Assembly: GCF_030272615.1 (NCBI RefSeq)
Contig: NC_081408.1
Coordinates: 406,891,889 to 406,955,888 of the forward strand
From: Cryptomeria japonica
Taxonomy: Eukaryota; Streptophyta; Pinopsida; Cupressales; Cupressaceae
Direction of reading: 5' to 3'
DNA: 64,000 nt
Shown here in pieces: positions 34,371-46,148 of the stretch (position 1 is its first letter; every line of letters begins with the position of its first letter). A program made the position numbers and the translations under genes. The notes beneath the pieces are model-generated. The model made no database searches, was not told where the DNA came from, and was given only the letters and a program-made list of their open reading frames with translations.

Positions 34371-36544
34371 TGTAATATCCCAGTAATTTTTTTTTTGATT
34401 TTTTAACAATAAGAAATACAAGCAATCACCACAACCCGTTAAGGTTAGAGAAATAATCCAAACTGTTGAAAGGGAACCCTTCCACCTTTTGTTCATCGAG
34501 AGCCCAAGCTGGGAAGGTGAGAGCATACGGTGTTCCGGGGATTGTTAGCAACAACAGTCAACTGAAATTACAATGCCTGGGCGGCAAGCCAGCCCCTTCT
34601 ACTTATCCAACAGGATAGAAACCAAACTCTTGGCGGTAAACCGACCAAGGGAAAAATGACAAGAAACTGAGATTCAATCACTCTACCGCATATTTCAGCG
34701 AGAGGACATTACATCAAGACATCACTCAACCACATATTTCAGCGGGAGGACAATTGCATTAACTTATCACTCGACCACTTATTCAGTGGGAGGACTGAAA
34801 ATTACAAATTTGTTGAATACCAGGCGGCAAGCCAGCCTCTTCCACTTATTCAGTGGGATGAGAGTTACAAAGATAGAACTGGTTAGTAGTACTACTACCT
34901 AACCTTACAATAATAGAGATGAAAGAAGGAGAGTAATGCAGATTTCTACAATAAGGATATAAATTTCTATTACAACCAATCTGCAGGCTGAAAGTACAAA
35001 CCAACAGCCTATAGAAATACCAAAATACTCATAACTCCCTCATTTTACATCCAAATCAACTCATACCAGTCCCAAACCCACCGTACATCATAAGCAATGA
35101 CAACCAATCAAAACCACACCCCAAACAAACCCTTATTTATTTTGCACGCATCCCAATGCAACACAGAAAACCCACGCCTAGCCTAAGAATTTCGATTTGG
35201 CATAATAAATTCAAAACTCCAACAAACATGCTATAAACTTACAAAGTTTATCACCATTGCTGGGAAGGAAGATAGAGCTGATACCCATAATCGTCAGTCG
35301 CTTCAGCAGAGAGGTGTGATCGAAAATATGCTTCAGCCACAGGCAAAACCAGCGAGTCTCTAGAATCACTTCAACACCAAAAATGTCTATGGTAAACTCT
35401 GAGAATGTAGGAGAATACAATGCACAGCTAGGTACTGTATTTCAAGTACGAAACCGGGTAGCACTAGGGAGACGCACTCTGAAGCCTCAAGTTCCATCAC
35501 CAAACCGGTAGCATAACATTACAAATTTTCAAGATACCAAAATGAGAGCCCAAGTCACTTATTTATAACTTTTTACCAACCAAATTCAAATTCAAATGCA
35601 CTCCAAATACACCCAAACCAAATGCCATTCCATTTCATCCACATTTAGCATTGCATTTCATTTCATTTCCTTGCACAAGTTTGCCCTTTTTAATAAATAT
35701 AAGTGTCATAAAATAAAGTGTAAAGTGGGCGCCCAACTATGACTTCCAAATAAAAAATATTACTAAGGCAATATACTTAGAAAATCGCCCATTTGCCTTG
35801 AGTTATAATTTACTTATTAACACCATGACGACCCCCTTGAAGTCATATGCAATTTTCGCCCAAATAGACTTAGGATAAAATTAATATTTTCTCCCTTCCT
35901 AAGTCGTCCATGCATAAAATAATCAAATATTAATACCTCATGCCTAAGGTATAATATATTAAAATAACTTCTCCTCAAATATTGATTATTGCCAAATTGA
36001 GCCGGAGACTGAAGTGCTGGAAATCACCAAAACTGAACTGAGTTGCGGCTTTGAACTGAACTGCCAAAAATAGTCATCTGAGCTGAGTTGCAGAATCCTT
36101 GCCAAGAATAGCACCAAAAAATGCTGGAAGACCAACTGCTCAAATTGACTTGCCGGAAATAGCCATCTGAACAGGCCAGCTGACATCCTGCTAAAAATAG
36201 AACTGCTAAAAATAGTACTCACTAAAAATAGCATACTGCTAAAAATAGTAAGTGTTTCCAAAGTGATTTTAACCACATTCTGAGCAGCCGTCGCACTTAC
36301 TAAAAATAGTAAGTCAGGAAAAAGTCACCCGATGCAGATGCATGTCGAACCATCTTGAAGCTCTCTGAAAACCCAGAAGGAATCCAGAATCCAAACTGTC
36401 AAACTCCCACATATACGCCTTGAAAACACAAAAGAATCCTCCTAGAAAATAGGAAACCCTAATTCTCCTTTCCAAATAGCCTATGAGTCTCCGGAATAGG
36501 CCAATGGACCACTGAATGCACATCACTGAGAAGGGGACATTACA
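34371..36544 (-). mobile_element. LTR of family A (2174 bp), nested in LTR B
   Basis: It begins TGTAATATCCC and ends GGGGACATTACA on the plus strand. Related sequence is found at 49109-54634 (interrupted), 13820-14146, 38440-38654 and 58150-59074. Where internal sequence is attached (54.6 and 59.1 kb), a gypsy pol C-terminus lies beyond the GGGGACAT end on the minus strand. So family A elements here are in minus orientation and that end is the start of the LTR. The copy stands without internal sequence, as a solo LTR would. No clean target duplication was found; similar AATATTCATTAATATATAT words occur on both sides. Confidence 0.75.
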
Positions 36545-37727
36545 TATTCGTAAATATGCATTAATATATATGTGTGTGTGTGGCACACACGTCCACACAC
36601 ATATATACCTTGTGACTCGTAACACCTCTTACCTGTATGCAGTTCGCAGCCTGCTATTGAAGTTCGTAAACCGTAGTTTGCCGTCTACAGATTGAAGTCC
36701 GCAGTTCAGTTCAGTCCTTCCATCTTTGTCCTTTTCCGTATCCCCGACGTAGTCTCTGGTATCACCTTGAGCTGCCAGCAATAATGGTGTTGTCTCTGAC
36801 ATATTCCATTTATGGGATTGTGCATACGATACTTGGGCCTTCCGCCTTACTAGAATTCTTTCCCCCAAAATCCGAAACAAGATATAAACCAATTCCGTCC
36901 CCCTTTATAGAACGGATTTGATATTCATTATATACCTTTGGTTGGTAACATTTCTTGGGACACGTCTCTTCACAATAGATTGGCTCTCTTAAACCCATTG
37001 CACCCTTTCTCTAATTAAAGATTATGTGACCGCACCCTATGGATAATAATTCTCCAGCAAACTAATGAATTGCACCCCTTCATTATCTTTGACCAGGTCG
37101 TATTATTGAATTTCACCTTAGTTACTTCACTGCGTCAACATATTGTATTACTTCAGAATTATGGTATCTTTGTATATCATTACTATGGTTTGTTCTAATA
37201 CTTTAATATTGAGGTATCGATTTTGTCCAATAATCTCAATCTTTTAATAACTGCGCTGGTACCTTATCAGATCGTATTCCTTCCTTATGTCAGGATTAAT
37301 ATTTCATATCTATCGTATTATATTGCTATCTTTGCCAATATTATTTCTTGTTAGGCGCTGACTGGGAGATAGTTGATTTCTTCACTTATAATTAGTTTTC
37401 AATTTCTTGTACAGTTATTCCATATGGTTGTAACAATATCTTGATATTGGGTAACACGATTATGTCTTGTATCGGCTCTCAAGAGCCTGTTTGGAATAGG
37501 CCATAAAGTTCCTCACTGTATTATCAATCACGCCCATACTTCGTACAATGTTTGAGGGATTCATTTGAAATGTAAGTTCGTGACAACTGGTAGTACACAC
37601 TCTTGTGACATTATATTTCTATGCTTATAGATCAGTCACTAACTCTAATCAAATTTTTATTTAATTATATTCTTTTATATTTGTTATTATTATTTATTAA
37701 ATTATAGTTCGAAGTGGGGACATGGCA

Positions 37728-38439
37728 TTGTCCCTTGCAAGGCCGTAGCTGTCAAACTATGCTTTGGTTGATGTGGCAATGGTGTTTTAGAGCATTGGAT
37801 TGGGGAATGTATGACTCTTCGCAGTCCATGGCCAGTCCATAGTTCCATCACTTATGCTCCTACCCAAGCCAACCATGGATCCTCTTTGAGTGATACCTTC
37901 ATTAACAATGTAGTTTTTGTTTTGATGGGCTCTCTTGTTCCTGAAGTTGTGCTGAGTTATTGGTGGCCTGGCAGCATTTTACTTTCGAAGCCTTTTGGCA
38001 ATAAGCATCTTCTCAATGGTTTTCATGTGGTTTAGTAAGGTCTGATAACAAAACCTAAGGATGGAAAGTGTTTCTTCCAGCTTGGAGAGGCAGCTGACAA
38101 TTTTCTTCTTGTTATCTTTGAGGTTAAGATCTTGCAGGTTTCCAATCAGCAAATTGAAATGATGATGAGTGTTTCCATGTTGTAGTGATTTTCCTCAATT
38201 ACTTGTAATTTAATTTTAAATTCACCTTATGTCTCCCTAAGTTGGCACCCACCTCAAAAGAGATTTATTTGATTATTTAAAACCTTAGGCATGAATATAA
38301 TCAATTAATTAAATTATATAATGTCGATTAAATATTTAATTTAACTTAAGTAATTTAACGTTATTTAAAATTATGTCTTAAACACCTTATACTGCCAAGA
38401 TATCATCAATTTTAGCAATCATCGACTATCCAAAAATAG
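37728..38439. other. Intron 2 sequence without recognised element
   Basis: A short frame at 37811-38035 (GECMTLRSPWPVHSSITYAP onwards) is not recognised. The remainder is AT-rich. Confidence 0.35.
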
Positions 38440-38654
38440 TTTCTCTTCCAACTGACCAAATTGGTGACTAGACTAACACTTACTATAAATAGTGTGGACA
38501 AATTGTTTGGAATCCCTCTAGAAAGTGTCAGAAAACTCCAATAAATTCTTTGAGCTCATTGGTAACATCAAAATACTCTTCTGAATTGGTTGACACAAAC
38601 CTTGAAAGTGAGCACTAGTTGCATTGCAAGAGAATCCAAAAAAGAAAACATTAC
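38440..38654 (-). mobile_element. Family A LTR fragment
   Basis: It resembles the end of family A: TGGTGACTAGACTAACACTT, CTATAAATAGTG, GAGCTCATTGGTAACATCAA, GCATTGCAAGAGAATCC and a final AACATTACA. Only about 200 bp of it is clear. Confidence 0.55.
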
Positions 38655-38712
38655 ATAGCTAGTGTCCGCTCTGAAAAGGTAATGAGGAGGCGGCTAACTC
38701 CATACTCATCAA

Positions 38713-39607
38713 TTGTCCATTTTCATTCCAGTGTTGGGATTCGATCTAGGCAAATTGTTTTTGGCTAGGCCCATGTCAAGAAGACATAATGGACTTTGCG
38801 AATGGTTGGTCTGGGCTACACAAAAATGCTTTATGGGAAAAGATTTGGATAATGGCCCCATCTATGGTGACATGACATATTTGGAAGGAGTGAAATAAGA
38901 GGATTTTCTGCAACGAGGAAACCAATGTGGATGAAGTGACAAGGAAAATTGAGGTGGGAATCTGCAAAGTTCTAACTTCTAAATGCAAAGAAATAATTAA
39001 TTCTCGAGGGAGAATTTGCCTCATGGGATGATGAGCTTCAAAAGCATTGGTTTGGGTTGAAGGTGCCAAAGGAGATCAATAGAGTAGTAAAAAGAAAGGA
39101 CAAGTAGAAAAATGTGAAGTGGGTTGCCCCACCGGTTGGTTGCTTAAAGGTAAATGTTGATGGGGCATCGAAAGGTAATCTCAAATTTGTCGGGATTGGC
39201 TGCATCCTTCAGGATGAAAATGGACACTCAATTTGGACTCTATCTCGGAAGATTGGAACAACAACAAACAATGAAGCTGAGCTTGAGGCGCTAAGACGAG
39301 GAATATGGCTTTGTAGAGCCAAGGGTTTAGACAAGTTTGATGTTGAGGGTGATTCATTAACTAGCATTAATGATGCGGTGAAAAGAAAAGAAATATCCAA
39401 TTGGAAATTGAAAGGATTGATTTGAAATATTTAGGATGGTCTGGAAGGTTTTTGGATTTCTTGAGTAAACACATACATCAAGAGGCTAACAAAGTAGTTG
39501 ATCTTCTTGCGAATGCGGGCATTTCCCAAGATGGGATGGAGCATTTCGATAGCAGCCCAGACTCTTTAGGTGGCTTGTCGAACATTATCAATTTTTATTG
39601 TAGATAG
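38713..39607 (+). mobile_element. LINE (L1-type) 3' end with RNase H domain
   Basis: The main readable part is 39114-39425: VGCLKVNVDGASKGN, GIGCILQDENGHSIWTLSR and TTTNNEAELEALRRGIWLC with DVEGDSLT. These are the D, E and D motifs of the plant LINE-associated RNase H (RVT_3 family). The domain continues in another frame at 39401-39607 (LSKHIHQEANKVVDLLANAG), so a frameshift separates the parts. The stretch before it (EWLVWATQKCF and a basic end) looks like the usual LINE ORF2 C-terminus. The copy lacks its RT and endonuclease parts: it is 5'-truncated or broken. No poly-A tail was identified. Confidence 0.85.
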
Positions 39608-40442
39608 ATAGTGATTTGATATTCCAATATGTGGGGAGTATATGCTCTACGGCTAAACTGTCCACACGAGCCACTTACACTTTGTTTCTCTTCCCAAAGA
39701 GATAAAATCTTGACAAAGAAGAAGTTTTTAGATCACCTCGAGATTTTCTTGGGGGCCTTCTCTTCGAGCTGAAGTTCTTTTATACATGGATGGGAGGAGC
39801 AATTTGTGCATCCATGTTGATTTCGAAAATCTTTGGTGTTCCTTGTGCATGCGTGGTTGAAGCAAAAGAGGCACAAATGAGGAGATTATCTAAGGTGGAC
39901 TTGGATGCCAACTTAGAAGCTCTGCTAAAGATCATAGGTAAAGAGAAATGGGACTGTTTGCACCTGCAAGATGTTTGAGTGTATGAAATATTTTTCTCCA
40001 ATATTGTGCAAATCATGGGCAGAACGATTGGGGGTGCAGTTGCTGCAAATTGTCTTCTGGAAGCAAACATGAGAGCAATGTTTGAGGAAATTAAGGGGAT
40101 AGATGTCAGTCCAAAGTTGGGTCTCATTGCAAAGATTTTTGATGCATACATAGGCAGAAGGAATAAGATCTCTACACAGGCTCTCTCATTCTGTATCAAG
40201 AGGGTTTGGATAGTAAATATCTGGGCACTAGTAATTATATTAGCTAGTATGAGGATTTGTTCTCCCCAATATATTAGTTTGCATAAGGAATGATGCATCT
40301 TATGTAGATGAGGGATCCATGAAGTTGGACCTGATTGCTGCCATGTAATTTCAATATTATAAATAACATATGGGAATTGCCCCCTACAACAATATTTACC
40401 ACACACACACACAGATATATATATATACATATATTGTTTAGA
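39608..40442 (+). other. Unidentified open frames
   Basis: Two short frames (39790-39978 and 39979-40293) are adjacent. They encode MGGAICASMLISKIFGVPCA followed by a Lys- and Leu-rich stretch, and MGRTIGGAVAANCLLEANMR followed by MFEEIKGIDVSPKLG. The beginnings MGGAI and MGRTIGGAVAA are similar, but I do not recognise a family. It may be a transposon remnant or part of a processed host gene. Confidence 0.35.
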
Positions 40443-40705
40443 AGTTTTAAATGAGTTTTTTGTAAAGAATCAAATCAAGAGATAATTGACAACACCTTAT
40501 ACACTACAACAAAATGGTGTGGCAGAAAGAAAGGACAAAACACTAATAGAATCAACAAGAAGAATGCTAGGAGCAAATTGTATGGACAAGATGTTTTAGT
40601 TGAAGCAATTAACATTTTTTTTTACATCATGAATAGGAGCTCAACTATTGCAATAAGAGTTAGGACACCCCATGAAGCTTTGTATGGAAGAAAGCCTATA
40701 GTGTA
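40443..40705 (+). mobile_element. Copia integrase fossil
   Basis: Words such as EFFVKNQIKR, TPYTLQQNGVAERKD and STRRMLGAN correspond to the Copia integrase core around its catalytic Glu (TPYTPQQNGVAERKN). A PHEALYGRKP-like ending follows. It is a broken, isolated fragment on the plus strand, with no LTR assigned. Confidence 0.8.
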
Positions 40706-40891
40706 AGTCAAACAATGAGACAAAATGGGACGAGTTTTTTCATGGGCTTACAATGGCTTCCTTTCTGAATTCCCATAAGCTTCAAGTCAAAGGGGACTCA
40801 TAGTTAGCTATCAAAGGACTTATTAAAGACTCGTGCTTAAATTGGCAGCTCCACAATTTGGTAGATGAGACCAAGACACTATATTCCAATT
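40706..40891. other. Short stretch between Copia fossil and LTR E
   Basis: It includes GGGCTTACAATGGC and SFLNSHKLQVKGDSqLAIKG-like sequence, which suggests a further RNase H-type fragment (the GDS motif). This is too short for a firm call. Confidence 0.3.
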
Positions 40892-41760
40892 TGTAATATC
40901 TCCTATTAGGACTTTAACTTAATTTTCCCTAGAATTCCTAAATGAGATATAGATTAACACCTTGATTTAGAGCCACAATATTTGATAAATATGTAGCTGC
41001 TGTTTTATATATATCTTCTGAGTCTCCGACTCTTATTAGATCGAATGCTGATCCTTGTTGTAGATCCAAAATACTCAGATCGTTATATAGATTGTTGTCT
41101 TAATTTAATTATGCTGAGACTGTAATTCCTTTCTTTTATTGAGTGCTGATCTTTCTTCTTCGATGCCTAGTCATTACAATGGTTGTTGAGTCGCTAGACT
41201 GTTGTTGAGGACTGCAGGTGGTCTGAAGCAATCTATGTTCTTTGATGTTGATTGGTTCAATCTTCTTCTTTCTGATTTGATCTTCCTTGCTAATATATAT
41301 ATATATATATATATATATAGGAATTTATGATCCTATTCCATCTTGCTATTTCTGCCTTTGGCTGATCTACTCTTCTTGTGTAATAGATGAGGATGGTTCT
41401 CCCTTGATTCCCTACACAACTTGTATATATACCTTTCCAAACACCCCTTCGTCCAAATGAGGTGACCTTCTAAGGGCCAGCCTTGTTTATAAATAATTGT
41501 ATTTAATTTAATTTAATTTAATTTTCTTCTTTCCAAGGGTGACGCTTCTTATAGGAAGGTCAGCCAACAATCTAATTTTATTCATCTTGGTATGAGTCGG
41601 CCCTCCTTATAATTTCTCACATAAATATTAATTACCTATTTCCTGGGTCGGTCCCTTGCATCTATTTAATTACTCATACTTATTTATATAAGTCCGCGAC
41701 TAGGTTTTGAGATTGCTGTGGCTAGGGTTTTAAAACTGCTGCGACCTAGGGGGCATGACA
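40892..41760 (-). mobile_element. LTR E (869 bp) with gypsy pol end beyond it
   Basis: It begins TGTAATATCTCC and ends GGGGGCATGACA on the plus strand. Immediately beyond, the minus strand reads a CLRTSNLG-type gypsy pol C-terminus and a purine-rich tract. So the element lies in minus orientation, and 41760 is the first base of its 3' LTR. It includes a (TA)n run at about 41290-41318. Its partner LTR was not found. Confidence 0.6.
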
Positions 41761-42159
41761 GTTTGCCCTTCCCAAGATTGCTTGTCCTCAAGCAATGTAG
41801 GTTTCTATGAACTGAATCATGAAGGTTCCAAGCCAATCCTTGGAGATTTGTATTCCTTATTTAATTTAGCTGGTCCAACACTTGCATGATTTCCTAGATA
41901 TCTCTCTGCATTAAAGCAAGGGAGATCTTAACATATATCAAGATGAGGATTAAAAGCATGGCACATATCTACGATCTCAAATGCAACTCATATTTGTTTG
42001 CTCTAGTATTCTGATTGGGAGGCTACTTAGTTTACCAACAAGTAGGTTCCTTTGTTGGTTTGCTTCTATCCCTTTCCAGGTTCAAGTCTACCCCTCTAGA
42101 CTTCTAAGGGCTTCCCTATCTTTTGTTTTCTTAACTCACCTTCCTCAAGCTCACAAAGT
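41761..42159 (-). other. Likely internal remnant of the LTR E element
   Basis: The first 50 bp read as the end of a gypsy pol on the minus strand. The remainder is not recognised. Confidence 0.4.
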
Positions 42160-42406
42160 AAGCTTGCTCAACATATCCTTGCAGGGGTGAAGGACACACT
42201 CATTCTTTCTCTCCTTGCTAAACCACCCATCTTGTTTGGTTTAGTAAACCTTTCCCTAAGGTTACACAATGTCTTGCTTTCTAAGCTTGCTCAACATATC
42301 CTTGCAAGGGTGAAGGACACACTCATTCTTTCTCTCCTTGCTAAACCACCCATCTTGTTTGGTTTAGTAAACCTTTCCCTAAGGTTACACAATGTCTTGC
42401 TTTCAG
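42160..42406. repeat. 123-bp tandem duplication
   Basis: The phrase GTGAAGGACACACTCATTC begins at 42187 and again at 42310. The two copies are almost identical over the full 123 bp, so the duplication is recent. It encodes no recognised protein even though the copies are in frame with one another. Confidence 0.9.
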
Positions 42407-42899
42407 GCTTGTAGCCTTGTGGATCTATTTCCAGTTCACAGCAGTTTCCTTCCCTTGCAAGTTATTTCTTTCAGTTTGCTGAAAACCTAGCCGGACTATC
42501 ACCAAGCTTGCTTAGGCTCAGTATGCAGAAATGGCGATTGCCATTTCCTGGTTTCCTCCTACTGCTACTCTACCCTTACTGTACATTTTTGGCTCTTCTT
42601 GAAGAACTCCAATGGCCGCGTGGATCCCATGGTGGAGGTTCAAGACAGAGCCATATTTACACTGTGAATTCAAAACAAAGTACTGAAAAACAAAAAGGAA
42701 ACTTTAGTACAAAATTGTAATGAATTTTAACAAAACAAGATAGTATAACACTCAGCGATAGAAAACTAGAAAACAGACTGTATGTATTTCCTGTAGTATT
42801 CAACCATCCAACATCCAACCCTTTACAAATGCCCATTCGGTCTTTTAAACATTCCATCCATCGTGAAACACAGACGGTTTTCAAACTGAAAAACAGTTA
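42407..42899. other. Intron 2 sequence without recognised features
   Basis: Short open stretches occur on both strands with no domain. Confidence 0.3.
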
Positions 42900-43690
42900 C
42901 AAAACGGTCCATCGGCGTAGCCACAGAACGTGGCTTCCAACTGCCAATGTCAACTTTTTGCGCTCCGCACTTCCTATCGGAAAGTCTTCAAAACTTTACT
43001 TCCGATGACCGATGACAATGTTCACCTTTCGCACTTTTTCCATCGGGCGTCAGGATAGCAAGAAATCCCTTCGTCCGATAGCCGATGCCTTTCTCCGCTT
43101 GCTGGACGTTTCTATCGGTCTTCAGGAAGATAACTGAAAAGCTAATCCAATCGTCCGATCTGCTCAATCTCTCTTTTGTGCTTCACCACGTGGCATTCAC
43201 TGATTGGTTCCGAGGGCTCTACCCTGACATCTCAGCACGACCTCTCTAACCGCCCAGAATGCTCTTCTTTTTTGCTGGGTCTCACCATGGTCGCCAAGTC
43301 ACGATGGATAAACTTCGGGCACCTTTGCATACAGGTATGGTGACAACCATCCGATCAGCCAGGACTTGATCACTCGTTAACTTTCCCGTGTTTCTCCCTT
43401 GCTGGGCCCCACCTTGGTTGCCAAGTCACGGCAGATAAACTTCGATCATTTTCCCGTCGCGGTATAGCGACAGTTGTCCGATCCTTTTGGAAGCCGCAGG
43501 ACTGGCTCACTTGTTACCGACTAGCACTTTCCTATCGGGTCCGTGGGATAGCATAAAAACATTCTCTCCGATACCCGATAACTCCCATCGGGTCATCGGT
43601 AAAGCGTGCAACAACTCCCGCCGATACCCGATACAACTACTCCAACTCGGGCGACCTCATCGGGATAAGACTTGCCAATCGGGGTAGGTC
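42900..43690. other. GC-richer island with many CCGAT/ATCGG words
   Basis: This segment is visibly richer in G and C than its surroundings. It repeats CCGATA, CCGATG, ATCGGG and CTATCGG about 18 times in both orientations, with closely similar phrases such as CCGATACCCGATA. GCCAAGTCACG-GATAAACTTCG occurs twice (about 43295 and 43420). No domain is seen. It may be part of an unrecognised LTR element or a decayed tandem repeat. Confidence 0.6.
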
Positions 43691-44807
43691 TTGACGATAA
43701 GGAAAAACTCAAAAACTGCAAAGAAAACAACCAAACAAATATCTACATGACCACAGGAGGGTCTCAAAAGTCAAAATTGGTCAAGGGCATTTCAACCCCT
43801 AGGTGCTCTTGCACCATATTCTCACATCTGAACTAATCATATCTGAACCAAACACGAAGCTTACACATAAAAACACAGAGTATACACATGAATATATGTA
43901 GACACGGAGCATACACATAAATACTCGAAGTATACATATGAATAGATGCAGACACAAAGTATACATGCAAATACACGTGTTGTTAGATCCCTTCTTTTTT
44001 TTGAGCCATGAGCGAACAAATGGATTATGGGCAGAAGGATGGGGTTAGGCCCTAACCCCATCCTTTTGTTGATCCATTTTCAGTCATTAGTTCATTGAAT
44101 GCACCCAAGATTGCAATAAAGTCACATAATTTTTGACCAATCGGAGTGTCAACCAGAATTTTTTCTCGGCACTAATAAGCAATCATTGGGCCACTTGGAA
44201 GCTCCTGGTTGCTTTTTTGGTAACTGGCAACTGTTGTAAGGATTTTTTATTTTGTTTGATCGTAGCACCTTGCACTTTTATTGCCATAGAGGATGACAAT
44301 GTTTTTGCATGATTGGCTTTTCCAACAACCCTCTCATTTCCTTTGTTGCACATGTTGCCCTTCTAAACATGTGGTATAAATTTTATCATGTTCTAGATGG
44401 CGATCAGCGGCATTCTATTTTTTCTGGGTTTTGTGGCTGGCATTTGGTGGTATTCAGCAGTTCTTTTTGTGGAAACCTGGTGGGTGATTCTTCTATGGTG
44501 TATATGTAAGTACACTCTAATTGTAAAAACTTGTTGTAGGTAAGGGTATGACTCGTACCATCATGGGAAGGTGTCAGACTACAACCTATGTAAAATCTAC
44601 CACTGCCCTAAATTTGGTTAAAAGCATTCTCAGACTGGACAGTGTGGAAGATAATGAGTTGTGTGACTCCATAATGTAGGATTTTTTGAAGAAGGCACAA
44701 GTAGCTATTTCATCAGTTGATGTGTAGAGGTGGTGGTACTAGGTCTGGTTCAGTCCCAATGATAAAATAAAAAAAAGAATGTCATGGTTAATTTCCTACG
44801 TTATCGG
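43691..44807. other. Intron 2 sequence with minor repeats
   Basis: At 43855-43985 a phrase like ACACAGAGTATACACATGAATA is repeated about five times with changes (about 31-bp spacing). The rest (43990-44807) has no recognised gene or element. Confidence 0.45.
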
Positions 44808-45180
44808 GTTTGGCCCTCCTGGACCCCATGCCTGGACTAGGTCTGCTTGGGTTCGGGTTCGCACCAGGGTCCAGGTTGGGTTTGCGTTCGTTATCAGCCC
44901 GCCTTCAGTCAAAATTTTGTGAAAGTTTATAATGAGTAAAACATTAAAAATTATTCGAAGTTTATTATTCAATTAAAGTTTTATGATAAATTCATTGATA
45001 ATTATATATATTGTTATTGTATAATATAATATAATATAATATTATTAAATTATATATATATATATATATATATGGACGAACCCAACCCATGAACCCAAAG
45101 GGCAAAATTTTTTTTTGCTCGATTCTATGAACAGAGTTTGCATCCTCGAACCCAAGCCCGAACCCAAACTGGTAATTTAG
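44808..45180. mobile_element. Possible small inverted-repeat element (MITE-like)
   Basis: GGGTTCGGGTT and GTCCAGG words at 44815-44895 are matched in reverse complement by GAACCCAAGCCCGAACCC words at 45070-45175. Between them lies an AT-rich core with (TA)n runs. The exact ends and a target duplication are not resolved, so it may instead be a degenerate repeat. Confidence 0.4.
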
Positions 45181-45940
45181 GTGGAGATCCATTGAGTTTT
45201 GAAACATCTTTTCTGTCTTGCTGCAATCATAATGGGGATGTTTATGTATAGCTTATGGTTTACTAGATAGGTATAATCCATAACCCCATTACAAAATTCG
45301 GCCTGATATTTGAAAAATCTTTATAACGAGACTGATTGGAAGCTAGAACTGGTCACTATTCATCTATACACCATAAGATCTGGGTAAAGTCTATATTATG
45401 ATGTTTCGCTTTTAGGGCTTTTCTCCATGAACCAATAATACATTCTATTTACTTGTTAAAATAGGTTTTGAATGTTTTATGTGAAATTATGGGAACAAAA
45501 TAGTAATTATGATTTGGTGGAACATTGTATAAAATATTAAATGATTAACATTAATTCCATTGTGAAATAACTCTGGGCAATTCATTCATTGGGGTGCAAT
45601 AGTTAAGTTCTGGGCGGTTCATTCTTTGGGGTGCAACAATTAAGTTTTCTGGGCAATTCATTCATCTATGACATGAAGCAGAATACAACTCTTTGCATGA
45701 TCATCATGACTTCTTGGTGTCTTCTTTCTATATTTTGTGCAAAAATGCATCTGAATACGCAATAACTTAAGTAAATTGAAAATAATGTATATGCCGAAAG
45801 CCAAATATTGTTTTCCTTTATGGTTGATGGATGGTTTGATTTTTATTTTATTATATCTACTTTGTAGCATATGCTTCTCTTTATTGTCTTTCCATCTGCG
45901 AATCTAACTGCTTCCCTTTCTGGTTTTTTATATCTTCCAG
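45181..45940. other. 3' end of intron 2
   Basis: AT-rich sequence with a repeated GGGCAATTCATTCAT / GGGCGGTTCATTC phrase (about 45575-45660, three copies). It ends with a polypyrimidine stretch and the acceptor CTTCCAG. Confidence 0.5.
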
Positions 45941-46148
45941 AAACATAAATACATCATTCCCCTTTGAGCAGTTCAAAAGCATTGTAGAATATGATGACTC
46001 ACATCTCTCATCCCAAATTTCTTGCATTATTGGAAGGATTGCTCATACACGCAACATACATTTGATAAGAGTTGAATTTAGAGGGAACATGATCTCATCT
46101 TTGTTTACTGAGACTTTGACAAACCTCACAAATTCAATAACTAAAGAG
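45941..46148 (+). CDS. SHOC1: SHOC1 internal exon (208 bp)
   Basis: It encodes NINTSFPFEQFKSIVEYDDS, then CIIGRIAHTRNIHLIRVEFR, then SLFTETLTNLTNSITKE. It follows the phase-2 end of the large exon exactly, and the join yields the conserved SHOC1 block of the XPF-like region (DCLI-S...SFP-E-F--IVEY). The acceptor is TTCCAG and the donor GAG|GTAATA in phase 0. The next exon would continue the XPF-like domain, but no match was found in the remaining 17.8 kb. Confidence 0.93.

Larger units (their letters stand above)
33537..37727. mobile_element. LTR of family B, with a family A LTR nested in it
   Basis: The target duplication TTGTC lies at 33532-33536 and 37728-37732. It begins TGTAATGTCCC and ends GGGGACATGGCA. 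With the nested family A LTR (34371-36544) taken out it is about 2.0 kb. The 62-bp internal repeat and the AT-rich 3' part resemble the solo LTR at 51854-53613. No internal domain is present, so this is a solo LTR left after recombination between two LTRs. Confidence 0.85.
33031..45940 (+). other. SHOC1 intron 2 (12,910 bp)
   Basis: Donor GTAGGT at 33031 and acceptor TATATCTTCCAG ending at 45940. Joining the flanking exons restores an Arg codon (AG + A) and reads SHRNINTSFPFEQFKSIVEY, which matches the SHOC1 block following DCLIISY in Arabidopsis (SPSFPVENFSVIVEYGG). This fixes the intron to the base. It is filled with LTR, LINE and Copia remnants. Confidence 0.95.

Noticed and set aside
34371-36544. 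DNA transposon with long TIRs (TGTAATATCCC / GGGGACATTACA)
   Set aside because: Related copies carry 5-bp duplications and gypsy pol ends next to them, so these are LTRs with inverted termini.
37811-38035. Host-gene fragment
   Set aside because: No family recognised, and no neighbouring exons or splice sites support it.
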